A stretch of 7,704 nt of DNA from Cytophagales bacterium. Its GTDB lineage: Bacteria; Bacteroidota; Bacteroidia; Cytophagales; Cyclobacteriaceae. Location: the NCBI GenBank assembly GCA_003537495.1, contig DPSB01000598.1, positions 1 to 7,704 of the forward strand, in the 5' to 3' direction. Position 1 is the stretch's first letter. Each line of letters starts with the position of its first letter. Shown here piece after piece: positions 1 to 7,309 of this stretch. A program made the position numbers and the translations under genes. Under the pieces are notes generated by a model, which was not told the DNA's origin, ran no database searches, and saw nothing but the letters and a program-made list of their open reading frames with translations.

Positions 1-1
1 A

Positions 2-1249
2 GGCCAGCCCATGGGTTACGAGTATGAATTGCTAAAGCAGCTCGCTAAATCTTTAAAGGTTGACCTGAAGATTCGATTGGTTACTGGAATAGAGCAGGCT
101 ATCGATCTGCTCAACAAAGGCGAAGGCGATGTGTTGGCTTTTCCGTTAACCATTACAGCCGAACGAAAACAATATGTAACGTTTACCAATCCGCACTTCG
201 ATACGCACCAGGTGTTGGTGCAAAAGAAGCCCGCCAACTGGCGCATGCAGGCCCCCGAAGTGCTGGAGAAAAAATTAATCCGTCAACCCGAGCAACTTGC
301 TGGCCAGCAAGTTTACGTAATGAAAGGCTCTGCTTTTCGCGATAGGTTGCTGGAACTAAATACGCAACTCGCAGCTCCCATTATTATTAAAGAAGACAGC
401 GCCACAGCCGAAACGGAATCGCTCATTCAAAAAGTGGCTACCGGAGAAATCAAGTTCACAGTAACAGATGAAGTGATTGCAAACATCAATACGCTTTATT
501 ATTCAAACCTTGACATCAATACGGTATTAAGCGAACCGCAACAAATTGCCTGGGCCGTGCGAACAAACTCACCCGAACTTCATACCGAGATCAATGCTTG
601 GTTAGCCAAAGTAAAAAAGTCGGGCGTGTATAAAGTAATCTACGAGAAGTACTTTAAGAGTAGTCGCCTGGCGCTGGCGCGGATTAAAGACGATTATTCA
701 TCGCTGGCCGGTGGGCAACTTTCACCATTCGATGAACAACTAAAAAAAGGTGCCGAACAAATTGGGTGGGATTGGCGCCTGGTAGCCTCGGTGGTATATC
801 AGGAATCAAATTTTAATCCACGCGTAAAATCGTGGGCCGGTGCTATCGGACTGATGCAGATAATGCCCGAAACGGGCGAGTACTTTGGAGCCAGTAATTT
901 GTGGGATCCCTCGCAAAATATTAATGTGGGCATACGTTTCTTAAAATTTCTGGATAAGCACTGGGCAAAAACTGTAGATGATCCGGAAGAACGAATGAAG
1001 TTTGTACTGGCTTCCTACAATGTAGGACTCTCGCACGTAATTGATGCGCAGAAATTAACGCGCAAGTATGGTAAAGACCCTACGCTATGGGAAGACAATG
1101 TGGAATATTATCTATTACAAAAACGCGATCCAAAATATTTTCGCGATCCGGTTGCCGTGGTGGGTTATTGCCGATGCGATGGCCCGGTGCGTTATGTAAA
1201 AGAAGTATTGCAGCGATACGATGAATACAGACTCCGTATCGCTGCATAA
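2..1249 (+). CDS. mltF: Membrane-bound lytic murein transglycosylase F-like protein, 5' partial
   Basis: This enzyme cleaves the MurNAc-GlcNAc bond of peptidoglycan in the periplasm, forming 1,6-anhydro ends. The frame is open to the window edge, so the start and any signal peptide lie upstream; the ATG at 11 falls inside the first domain and is probably not the start. Numbering from that ATG, residues 2 to about 215 look like a family 3 solute-binding domain (GYEYELLKQL at the beginning, TAERKQYVTFTNP at 49-61). Residues about 235-400 are an SLT domain: catalytic Glu265 in YQESNFNP, GAIGLMQIMPET at 277-288, and ASYNVG at 334-339. In P. aeruginosa MltF the binding domain senses muropeptides and controls the catalytic domain; the same role here is inference. 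Near the end the motif reads GYCRCDGPVRYV (385-396), where I would expect a Gly and a Glu after the Arg, a small oddity. The gene is convergent with the aminopeptidase and ends in its own hairpin. Confidence 0.92.
   Translation, partial: GQPMGYEYELLKQLAKSLKVDLKIRLVTGIEQAIDLLNKGEGDVLAFPLTITAERKQYVTFTNPHFDTHQVLVQKKPANWRMQAPEVLEKKLIRQPEQLAGQQVYVMKGSAFRDRLLELNTQLAAPIIIKEDSATAETESLIQKVATGEIKFTVTDEVIANINTLYYSNLDINTVLSEPQQIAWAVRTNSPELHTEINAWLAKVKKSGVYKVIYEKYFKSSRLALARIKDDYSSLAGGQLSPFDEQLKKGAEQIGWDWRLVASVVYQESNFNPRVKSWAGAIGLMQIMPETGEYFGASNLWDPSQNINVGIRFLKFLDKHWAKTVDDPEERMKFVLASYNVGLSHVIDAQKLTRKYGKDPTLWEDNVEYYLLQKRDPKYFRDPVAVVGYCRCDGPVRYVKEVLQRYDEYRLRIAA
1209..1246. terminator. Probable bidirectional intrinsic terminator inside the 3' end of mltF
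   Basis: A perfect 12-bp inverted repeat, TGCAGCGATACG (1209-1220) and CGTATCGCTGCA (1235-1246), encloses a 14-base loop. On the + strand it is followed at once by the mltF stop codon and a T-rich run (TAACTTTACTTCTTTTTCT). On the - strand the sequence past the hairpin is also T-rich (CAATACTTCTTTTACATAAC). Since the two stop codons are only 2 bases apart, this hairpin is the obvious candidate to end both transcripts. It encodes the last dozen or so mltF residues, so it lies in coding sequence. The structure is seen directly; terminator function is inferred. Confidence 0.65.
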
Positions 1250-1251
1250 CT

Positions 1252-2721
1252 TTACTTCTTTTTCTGATCAATATCAGGAAGTTTAAATTTTTGAAGCGGG
1301 CTGGGCTGCTTCATCATCGCTTCAATATCGGCCACAGTTCTGGGTGCATAACCTGAAAGTAATTCGCAACCTTCTTTTGTAATCAGGTAATCATCTTCAA
1401 TACGCACCGCAATACCCCACCATTTCGGGTCGGTTGCACTGTTATCTGGAATATAAACTCCGGGCTCAATAGTTATAGCCATATTAGGCTCAAGTACACG
1501 GTGGCCTTTGTCGTGTACATCTAACCCGATGTGATGCGATACACCATGCGGAAAGAATAAATGTTTTTCAGTTTCAGTTTTAATAATGCCTAATTCAACC
1601 AATCCTTTGTTCACTACATCGCGCGATACAACCGTAAGGTGCGACAATTCAACACCGGGCTTGCATGCTTTCATAGAAGCCTCTTGCGCGCGAAGTACTA
1701 ACTCATAAATTTGTTTTTGCTCTGGCGAAAACTTTCCATTTACCGGAATGGTGCGGGTAATGTCGGCTGTGTAGCCATGAAACTCCGCTCCCAGATCCAT
1801 CAAAATCAATTCTTTGTTATCCAGAGAAGGTTTATAATTATCAGTATAGTGAAGAATACAACCGTTGTGGCCACCACCTACAATGGAAGGATAGCCTAAG
1901 TCTTCCGCCTGGTATTTTTTAAATACATATTCATGAATGCCCTGGATCTCGCGCTCGCTCATGCCGGGTTCAATGGCTTTCATTACTTCTACTTGCCCCA
2001 CGCACGAAATCATAACCGCTTTGCGCAGCAGTTCTATTTCTTCTGTTGTTTTAACGCCCCGCAGGCTGGCCATCAGCGAATGTAATCCGCGCATGTTCAG
2101 ATTATTTTTAGGTTGTTCTTTCGCAACGGCAAGACTGTTGTCCTTCTTTGGGTAATTCACTTTTTCTTTGAATTGTTCAATCAGGCTATACAAGTCGGTT
2201 GAGTCGCGCGGATTGTCGCGCACATCATTTTGAAAATCGTAAAATAGAATTTCTGAAAACTTAGAAAACTCCACATTGTACTTCTTAAACTGACTTCCAT
2301 TAAAAGCTTGTTCAAAACCTAACAAATTTTTTGTGCCTTCAGCGCCAATTCTACGCCCCGTCCACATCTCGCGCATGGCATTACGCTCTTGCACAAAAAT
2401 TATTTCGTTGTAAACTGTTCCGTTGGCTGCTGATTGATTGTCTTTGAAGATCAGCAGTACCGCTTCGGGTTCGCGATAGCCGGTTAGGTAAAAAAAGTCA
2501 GGATCCTGATGGTAAACATAATCCACATCGTTAGACCGGTTACGCACGGCATTGGCAAAAAATACGGCTACTGAGTTTGCGGGCATGCTTGCGCGCAACT
2601 TTTGCCTGCGTTCTTTGTGCCACTCTTTGCTCAGAAAATCGTTGGGTAAATCGGGACTTTGGCCAAAGGAGTTATAAAAGGTGAATACTAAAATTGTAAA
2701 GATCTTTAAAAGGTGCTTCAT
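1252..2721 (-). CDS. pepP: Exported Xaa-Pro aminopeptidase (aminopeptidase P, peptidase M24B)
   Basis: A dimetal peptidase that removes an N-terminal residue preceding proline. The 489-residue product starts with a likely signal peptide (MKHLLKIFTILVFTFYNSFG, cleavage near residue 20 before QSP), so it probably works in the periplasm, whereas E. coli PepP is cytoplasmic and about 440 residues. Residues about 28-170 fit the aminopeptidase P N-terminal domain (DPDFFYLTGYREPEAVLL at 73-90). Residues about 225-465 are the 'pita-bread' catalytic domain. All five expected metal ligands are present: Asp309, Asp320, His396, Glu419 and Glu442. The active-site histidines matching E. coli His243 and His361 are His291 (ILHYTDN) and His403 (DVHD). 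The 2721 ATG is chosen because the signal peptide begins there. It is apparently a single-gene unit lying after the padR-permease operon, separated from it by 92 bases containing a possible terminator. Its 3' end is 2 bases from mltF. Confidence 0.95.
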   Translation of the reverse strand: MKHLLKIFTILVFTFYNSFGQSPDLPNDFLSKEWHKERRQKLRASMPANSVAVFFANAVRNRSNDVDYVYHQDPDFFYLTGYREPEAVLLIFKDNQSAANGTVYNEIIFVQERNAMREMWTGRRIGAEGTKNLLGFEQAFNGSQFKKYNVEFSKFSEILFYDFQNDVRDNPRDSTDLYSLIEQFKEKVNYPKKDNSLAVAKEQPKNNLNMRGLHSLMASLRGVKTTEEIELLRKAVMISCVGQVEVMKAIEPGMSEREIQGIHEYVFKKYQAEDLGYPSIVGGGHNGCILHYTDNYKPSLDNKELILMDLGAEFHGYTADITRTIPVNGKFSPEQKQIYELVLRAQEASMKACKPGVELSHLTVVSRDVVNKGLVELGIIKTETEKHLFFPHGVSHHIGLDVHDKGHRVLEPNMAITIEPGVYIPDNSATDPKWWGIAVRIEDDYLITKEGCELLSGYAPRTVADIEAMMKQPSPLQKFKLPDIDQKKK

Positions 2722-2747
2722 ATAGGTAGAATTTCGACTTCAAAATA

Positions 2748-2776
2748 CCTAAAAGAAACATACCCGGAAGTATGTT
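2748..2776 (-). terminator. Possible intrinsic terminator of the padR-permease operon
   Basis: A 7-bp perfect stem, AACATAC (2757-2763) and GTATGTT (2770-2776), has a 6-base loop and lies 40 bases beyond the permease stop codon. Read on the - strand it is followed by TCTTTTAGG, a short T-rich tail. The stem has only two G-C pairs, so it would be weak. The same bases hold TATGTTTC (- strand, 2762 to 2755), a one-mismatch match to the Bacteroidota -7 box TAnnTTTG, and could instead form part of the aminopeptidase promoter. Confidence 0.35.
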
Positions 2777-2813
2777 GTGATAACTGGCTAATGATATTAG
2801 CAAGTGGTGTGAT

Positions 2814-5405
2814 TCACTCGTTTCTTAATGTATTAATTGGATTTTCTTTCACCACACGGTACAACTGCGAAGCTACTGTGCCCAGTACCGAAGCCACCAT
2901 CAGCGTAAGCGTAACCAGCACGGGCCATGAGGGCAATGGCATGGGGTCAGGATAAACGGCAGCATGAAGTTGTGCCATAAAGTAATAGCCAATGAGGGAG
3001 CCGATCGCAAAGGCAATCAAGACAACGAGTAAATACTCCTGGCTCATTAACCTGAAGATGGTGGTAAGCTGTGCGCCAAATATTTTTCTAATACTGAATT
3101 CTTTTAACCTGCGCGAGAGGTTGAACGAAACAAGACCGAACAAGCCCATGCATGCCAATGCCAGTGCTACCATCGAAATAAAATACATGATCTTACTGTC
3201 CGACTGCGTGCCACGATAAAAGCTTCCGAATACTTCTTGCTGGTTTTGACCAAGATAGGCATCATCGGGTGCGACTGATGACCAGACATTTTTTACAAGT
3301 GCCACGACATTTTCGATTTCTCCCGGCTTGCTCTTTACAACAAAATAGGAAAACTCTTCTTCGGGCACGAGGTGCAACAAAGCAGGCCCCATGTTTCGGT
3401 CGAAATCATCGTAATAAAAATCGCGAACCACACCAATCACCTCATGCTTTTTGCCGTGAAAGGTAACGTGCTGCCCGAGTGCTTCTGTCCAGCCCATCTT
3501 TTTTACAAGCGCTTCATTCACAACAATAGCCGTTTGAGCATCGGCTTCAGAAGCCGCAGTAAATAGTCTTCCTTCTTTAAGGCGAAGGTTCATGGTTTCG
3601 GCATAAGCAACACCAACTGGAAAACGCGTGGCCTGCATTTCTTTTTCACCACTTTGAATGCTGGTCAATTCATCTTCATCACCAATATGGCTTGCTGAAC
3701 CAGCATAACTGGAAATGTTTTTTTGTTGTGATACAAGATTGCTTAATGCAAGATACTGTTCCTTCCCATGAATGGGGAAGTAGGCAATGTTATGATAATC
3801 GTAACCCCAGTCTTTCTTTTCGAAGTAATCGCGGTTGCTTACCGAGAGCAAAGAGAAGATAATGGTGGCAAACGAAATGGTAAACTGAAATCCCAACATG
3901 GTTTTGCTGAAAAAACTTTTGCTGCCAAATTTTTGGTTGCCTTTCAGAATGTGAATGGCATTGAACGAGGAGACATAGAGTGACGGATATGCGCCTGAGA
4001 TCAATGCGATAAGGATCAGCATGCCGCCAAAGAACAGAAGCATAGTTTGTGTAGAGGAAAAAGAAAAAGGTACGGTGATGGGATATAATGCGTTGAACGC
4101 AGGAACAAGAAAGAAATAGGCGAGGGCTGTGCCGGCCATCAGTGCGAGCGAACACAACACCAGATTTTCGATCATGTATTGTAGAATTACCTGGCCTTTG
4201 CTTCCACCAATAACTTTGCGAATGCCAATTTCTTTTAAGCGTAACGAAACAGATGCAATGGATACATTCATGTAATTAAAGCTGGCGAGTAGTAGCAGAA
4301 ATAATACAATCGTACTGATCACCAGAATGGTTGCCGGATGTAAATCCCACGAAAGGCAATCAACAATAGCATAGCTGTTGGCAGCAACTTGCTTTAACGG
4401 AAGCCATTCCGTTTCGCGCACCTGAAATTTTTCGTTGGCTGAATTTTGTAATGTGTGATAGGCTGGTAATGAAGGATTAAGTACAGTTGGAAGTTGCCCT
4501 TCTTTCATCACCACAAACGTAGAGCGCGACCACGTACTCCAACTGGCATATTGTTCGCCACGATAGCTTTCCCAAAACTCCATTGGAATGAGAAACGTAA
4601 ACCGCATGCTCGATTCGTTTACTTTATTATCGACTACTGCGCTTACGCGGAAAACAACGGGATCGCGGTCAGAAAACTTAACTGAAAGTTCTTTACCAAT
4701 GGCATTATCAGATCCAAAGTATTGTATCGCTTTCTCTTGGCTGATCACAATGTTGTATTTATCGTGGAGTGGCTGCTGTGATCCCGTTACAATTGGGAAG
4801 CTGAACACTGCAAAGAAGGTACTGTCCACACACCACAGTGTTTCATTAAAGACGTGGTCTTGAAACCGTACGCTCAGATCGCCCAGTTTTTGAATGCGCG
4901 TCATTGTTTCTACAGCACTATGTTCTGCTGCTAATGCAGGACCCAATAGATAAGGAGAGCGTGCCCACTGTTCGGTTTCATCGCCTGCTTTTACATGGCT
5001 TACGGCTAAATAGGTGCGATTTCCTTTTTCGTGGAAACTATCGAGATCGTAGAATGAATCGACCAACAAAAAGATGCTGATGCAACAGCCAATGGCCAGT
5101 GCCAACCCTGCAATATTAATGGATGAGTGCGCCAGATGACGAGTGATGTTGCGAATGCCCGATTTAAAATAACTTCTTACCATGCCTGTGGTGTTTGATG
5201 GATAATGAATTTTGTTCTTACGGATATTACGTAACTTGAAAAAGCGCAACACATTCCAAATAAATACTAAACTGGCCTTACGTTGATTTTCTTTAGCAGT
5301 GCGTTCAAACAATTCATACACATCGCCTTGAATTTCTTCCAGCAGATCGGGTCGGCAATACCACGTCAAGAATTTATCGGCCCATTTAGGAGGAGTATGT
5401 TTCAT
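2814..5405 (-). CDS. ABC transporter permease, FtsX/MacB-like, with N-terminal permease prefix domain
   Basis: An 863-residue inner-membrane protein built as two FtsX/MacB-type halves. Residues 1 to about 63 form a soluble prefix (PPKWADKFLTWYCRPDLLEEI at 5-25), resembling the 'permease prefix domain 2' found on PadR-linked permeases. TM1 is near 94-116, followed by a periplasmic MacB_PCD-like domain to about 350. TM2-4 lie near 357-378, 411-436 and 453-475. The second half repeats the plan: TM5 near 504-522, a periplasmic domain about 525-735, then TM6-8 near 740-762, 791-812 and 826-848. The loop motif KEIGIRKVIGG (391-401) recurs as KEFSIRKIFGA (768-778), typical of FtsX-domain permeases. 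There is no nucleotide-binding domain in the protein or elsewhere in the operon, so any ATPase partner must be encoded elsewhere. In MacB relatives this fold couples ATP hydrolysis to periplasmic movements that drive efflux or lipoprotein handling; the substrate here cannot be told. The start codon overlaps the padR stop by one base (TAATG), implying translational coupling. Confidence 0.9.
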   Translation of the reverse strand: MKHTPPKWADKFLTWYCRPDLLEEIQGDVYELFERTAKENQRKASLVFIWNVLRFFKLRNIRKNKIHYPSNTTGMVRSYFKSGIRNITRHLAHSSINIAGLALAIGCCISIFLLVDSFYDLDSFHEKGNRTYLAVSHVKAGDETEQWARSPYLLGPALAAEHSAVETMTRIQKLGDLSVRFQDHVFNETLWCVDSTFFAVFSFPIVTGSQQPLHDKYNIVISQEKAIQYFGSDNAIGKELSVKFSDRDPVVFRVSAVVDNKVNESSMRFTFLIPMEFWESYRGEQYASWSTWSRSTFVVMKEGQLPTVLNPSLPAYHTLQNSANEKFQVRETEWLPLKQVAANSYAIVDCLSWDLHPATILVISTIVLFLLLLASFNYMNVSIASVSLRLKEIGIRKVIGGSKGQVILQYMIENLVLCSLALMAGTALAYFFLVPAFNALYPITVPFSFSSTQTMLLFFGGMLILIALISGAYPSLYVSSFNAIHILKGNQKFGSKSFFSKTMLGFQFTISFATIIFSLLSVSNRDYFEKKDWGYDYHNIAYFPIHGKEQYLALSNLVSQQKNISSYAGSASHIGDEDELTSIQSGEKEMQATRFPVGVAYAETMNLRLKEGRLFTAASEADAQTAIVVNEALVKKMGWTEALGQHVTFHGKKHEVIGVVRDFYYDDFDRNMGPALLHLVPEEEFSYFVVKSKPGEIENVVALVKNVWSSVAPDDAYLGQNQQEVFGSFYRGTQSDSKIMYFISMVALALACMGLFGLVSFNLSRRLKEFSIRKIFGAQLTTIFRLMSQEYLLVVLIAFAIGSLIGYYFMAQLHAAVYPDPMPLPSWPVLVTLTLMVASVLGTVASQLYRVVKENPINTLRNE

Positions 5406-5743
5406 TAGGAGTGTTGAAACTGTAAGGCAATGCGTGGAATCTGATTAAACAACGTGTTGCGCATTTCATTGGCTTCTTCCAGTGCGCGTTTTCCCGCAGC
5501 CGTCAACAGAAAAATACGTTTCCTTCGGCCTCCTCGTTCTTCCGTAGGCTCACTCATTTTTGACTTGAGAAGTCCTTTTTCTTCCAGTCGCGTGAGCACG
5601 GCATGCACTGCGCTAATGTTTAGACTGCGGTTGGTTTGTTTTTCAATTTCATCCATCACGCCTACTCCGTAGGCTTCGGGATATAGAATTCCTACTGTGA
5701 GCAACACCAGCTCTTCCAGTTCACCCAGGTATGTTCCTTTCAT
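5405..5743 (-). CDS. PadR family transcriptional regulator
   Basis: A 112-residue winged-helix DNA-binding protein. The PadR N-terminal fold is clear: helix 1 LGELEELVLLTV (6-17), AYGVGVMDEIEK (24-35), recognition helix about 44-58 (SAVHAVLTRLEEKGL), then a basic wing with GGRRKRIFLLT (71-81) and a C-terminal helix starting at AAGKRALEE (82-90) that usually mediates dimerisation. The length fits the short (about 110-residue) PadR subclass. It is the first gene of a two-gene unit, its TAA overlapping the permease ATG by one base, so it very likely controls the permease and itself. PadR proteins are generally ligand-responsive repressors; the ligand here is unknown. The large palindrome 15 bases upstream of its ATG is a candidate operator. 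Confidence 0.92.
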   Translation of the reverse strand: MKGTYLGELEELVLLTVGILYPEAYGVGVMDEIEKQTNRSLNISAVHAVLTRLEEKGLLKSKMSEPTEERGGRRKRIFLLTAAGKRALEEANEMRNTLFNQIPRIALQFQHS

Positions 5744-5757
5744 AATGATTCAATTAC

Positions 5758-5801
5758 TTCTACAAACGTGAAATTAATCAATATGTTTCATTTTTGTAGA
5801 A
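5758..5801. promoter_or_regulatory. Long palindrome in the padR leader, candidate PadR operator
   Basis: A perfect 9-bp inverted repeat, TTCTACAAA (5758-5766) and TTTGTAGAA (5793-5801), has a second matching block inside it, TGAAA (5769-5773) and TTTCA (5786-5790). The total is 14 paired bases over 44, with a two-base mismatch between blocks. It lies directly upstream of the padR start, where an autoregulatory operator would sit. A further copy, TTCTACAA, is at 5850-5857 across the monooxygenase stop codon. On the - strand it is not followed by a T run, so a terminator is less likely. The repeat is seen directly; binding by PadR is inferred. Confidence 0.4.
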
Positions 5802-5851
5802 ATAATATCCCAACAATATAACGGACACATAGTAGTGCCATTAACAAGTTT

Positions 5852-7213
5852 CTACAATTGATTTACAATCGCACCAAAATCAAGTGATTGCCAGGTGTTT
5901 TCGAGGTTGGATGTTTTCATCACCGCATCCATAATTTTACTTTGCTTCTTGCTGATGGCTAAAGCATCGGAATACCGCATGGTATCCATAAACGTAACCA
6001 TGGGGTAAAGCGGAATCCACTTATCAGGAAATAGTTCGTAAAGTTTGGCTTCAATTTTTTTTCGAAGCAGAAAATCCGAATCGGCAACCAAATCGCGCAT
6101 CTCTACAAAATTATCCAACGCCAATTGGGCGATGGCATCGGCATCGGGTTTCCGTAACGTTTGAAATTCAGCAAGTACTTTATCCCAGTTGTCATCATGC
6201 AGATTTAGCAAATCATTCAGGATACGGCAATCCTCAAAGCCGGCATTCATTCCTTGTCCATAAAAGGGAACAATTGCATGTGCGGCATCGCCAATCAGTA
6301 GGGTTTTGTTACGAACCCACGGATAACATTTAATAGTTACCAACGAAGAGGTTGGGTTAGATTTAAAATCCTCCAGCAAATCAGGCATTAGTAATTGGGC
6401 ATCGGGGAATGTTTCTTTGAAAAATCTTTGAACGTCTTGTTTGGTTTTCAAAGAACTAAAAGATGGAGTGCCTTCAAACGGAAAGAATAGCGTACACGTA
6501 AAACTTCCATCGGGATTTGGTAAGGCAATCATCATAAAACTTTCGCGTGGCCAGATGTGGAGGTAATTTTTTTCTAATTGAAACGCTCCGTTTGCTCCAG
6601 GCGGAATGTGAAGTTCCTTGTAGCCATGATCGATGTAATCTTGTTCATAATCGAAACGATCGGTAAACTGAAATGCAGTGCGAACGGCAGAGAACGCTCC
6701 GTCAGCTCCGATGATGTAATCGAAATTTTTATTTGTCAATAGTCCATGGTCGATAGCTGAGAGCTGACCATGGACTATTGACTGATTGCTATCGACTAAT
6801 AGAGTAGTACGCTCCAGATCAGCCTTTACAATTCGCTGCTCAAATCGAAACTCAACACCCAACCGTTCCGCTTCATTCATTAACACCACATTCAATCCAC
6901 TGCGCGAAACGGAATTGATAAACTGTCCTTCTTTTCCGTAAGCAAACGATGAAAGACTGCCGTTCTTATCGTGCATCATGCGGCCATGCATGGGAATGGC
7001 TACTTTTTTTAACTCATCTGCAAGACCAACTTCTTCCAATGCCCGAATACCACGGTTACTTAGTGCCAGATTAATCGATCTGCCTGTTTCGGCACCAGCT
7101 TTTCGCATGTCGCCCCTGCGTTCAAACACGGTAACGGAATACCCCCGCTTCTTTAAATAAATGGCTAAGAGCGATCCCACCAAGCCGGCACCGGCAATAG
7201 CAATATTCTTCAT
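5852..7213 (-). CDS. kmo: Kynurenine 3-monooxygenase (FAD-dependent)
   Basis: It hydroxylates L-kynurenine to 3-hydroxykynurenine using NADPH and O2, a step of tryptophan breakdown and of the de novo route to NAD through quinolinate. From the Met at 7213 the protein has 453 residues: FAD-binding GAGLVG at 8-13 with Glu31 ending the second strand, GRSINLALSNRG (44-55), substrate-contacting Arg78 and Tyr92 with the same 14-residue spacing as human Arg85/Tyr99, the DG motif IIGADG (167-172), NYLHIWPRESFMMIALPN (216-233), and GDAAHAIVPFYGQGMN (308-323). The last is almost identical to the human enzyme as I recall it. It lacks the C-terminal membrane anchor of animal KMO and should be cytoplasmic. 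An ATG at 7243 would add MAQNLTIFSP, but 7213 is preferred because the FAD-binding strand starts directly after it. Residues about 144-160 look like an insertion encoded by a palindromic repeat. No other kynurenine-pathway gene is in the window; the gene is divergent from the ATPase. Confidence 0.93.
   Translation of the reverse strand: MKNIAIAGAGLVGSLLAIYLKKRGYSVTVFERRGDMRKAGAETGRSINLALSNRGIRALEEVGLADELKKVAIPMHGRMMHDKNGSLSSFAYGKEGQFINSVSRSGLNVVLMNEAERLGVEFRFEQRIVKADLERTTLLVDSNQSIVHGQLSAIDHGLLTNKNFDYIIGADGAFSAVRTAFQFTDRFDYEQDYIDHGYKELHIPPGANGAFQLEKNYLHIWPRESFMMIALPNPDGSFTCTLFFPFEGTPSFSSLKTKQDVQRFFKETFPDAQLLMPDLLEDFKSNPTSSLVTIKCYPWVRNKTLLIGDAAHAIVPFYGQGMNAGFEDCRILNDLLNLHDDNWDKVLAEFQTLRKPDADAIAQLALDNFVEMRDLVADSDFLLRKKIEAKLYELFPDKWIPLYPMVTFMDTMRYSDALAISKKQSKIMDAVMKTSNLENTWQSLDFGAIVNQL
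6735..6802. repeat. Palindromic, heptamer-based repeat inside the kmo coding region
   Basis: GTCAATAGTCCATGGTC (6735-6751) and its exact reverse complement (6766-6782) form a 17-bp perfect stem. The centre can add a 4-bp AGCT stem (6755-6758 with 6762-6765) after a 3-base bulge, closing on a GAG loop. Most of the stretch also has a period of 7: on the + strand TCAATAG, TCCATGG, TCGATAG (6736-6756), then in the opposite sense CCATGGA, CTATTGA, CTGATTG, CTATCGA (6768-6795). It stays in frame and encodes roughly residues 141-160 of the monooxygenase, in a loop just before the DG motif. It looks like a small palindromic element tolerated inside a gene; its family is unknown to me. Confidence 0.75.
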
Positions 7214-7277
7214 AGGGCTGAAAATAGTAAGATTTTGAGCCATTTTAGCAATTCAGGAAGATCAATTACGTACATTG

Positions 7278-7298
7278 CGTTACGAACTTTACGTAACG
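7278..7298. promoter_or_regulatory. Inverted repeat between divergent kmo and ATPase genes, candidate operator
   Basis: A perfect 7-bp inverted repeat, CGTTACG (7278-7284) and CGTAACG (7292-7298), has a 7-base spacer. Flanking it is a second inverted pair, ATTGCG (7274-7279) and CGCAAT (7306-7311), the latter running into the ATPase start codon. The element TTACGTA occurs at both 7266-7272 and 7289-7295. With 96 bases between the two divergent starts, this is where regulators of either gene would bind. I see no convincing TAnnTTTG promoter box on either strand. Operator function is inferred from position and symmetry only. Confidence 0.35.
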
Positions 7299-7309
7299 AA
7301 TGATTCGCA

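Noticed and set aside
2755..2762. TATGTTTC on the - strand as a Bacteroidota -7 box for the aminopeptidase gene
   Set aside because: Seven of eight bases match TAnnTTTG and the distance to the ATG is reasonable, but no TTG box is found at the right spacing, and the site overlaps the terminator-like stem.
3790..4155. 121-codon open frame on the - strand
   Set aside because: It lies wholly inside the permease gene in another frame, has no recognisable domain, and the permease frame there encodes clear FtsX transmembrane segments.
4588..4863. 91-codon open frame on the + strand
   Set aside because: Antisense to the periplasmic domain of the permease, with no family resemblance; a chance open frame.
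5823..5839. Small hairpin GGACAC/GTGCC downstream of the monooxygenase stop, considered as its terminator
   Set aside because: Only five pairs with a bulge and no T run after it on the - strand; too weak to annotate. I see no clear terminator between kmo and padR.
6736..6802. Heptamer repeats considered as a CRISPR array or tandem minisatellite
   Set aside because: Units are 7 bases, degenerate, without spacers and reverse orientation at the centre; the palindrome explains them better.
7214..7243. Ten-residue N-terminal extension of the monooxygenase from the ATG at 7243
   Set aside because: The extension MAQNLTIFSP is not part of the FAD-binding fold, and MKNIAIAGAG starts exactly as expected for this family; 7213 is the better start, though 7243 cannot be excluded.
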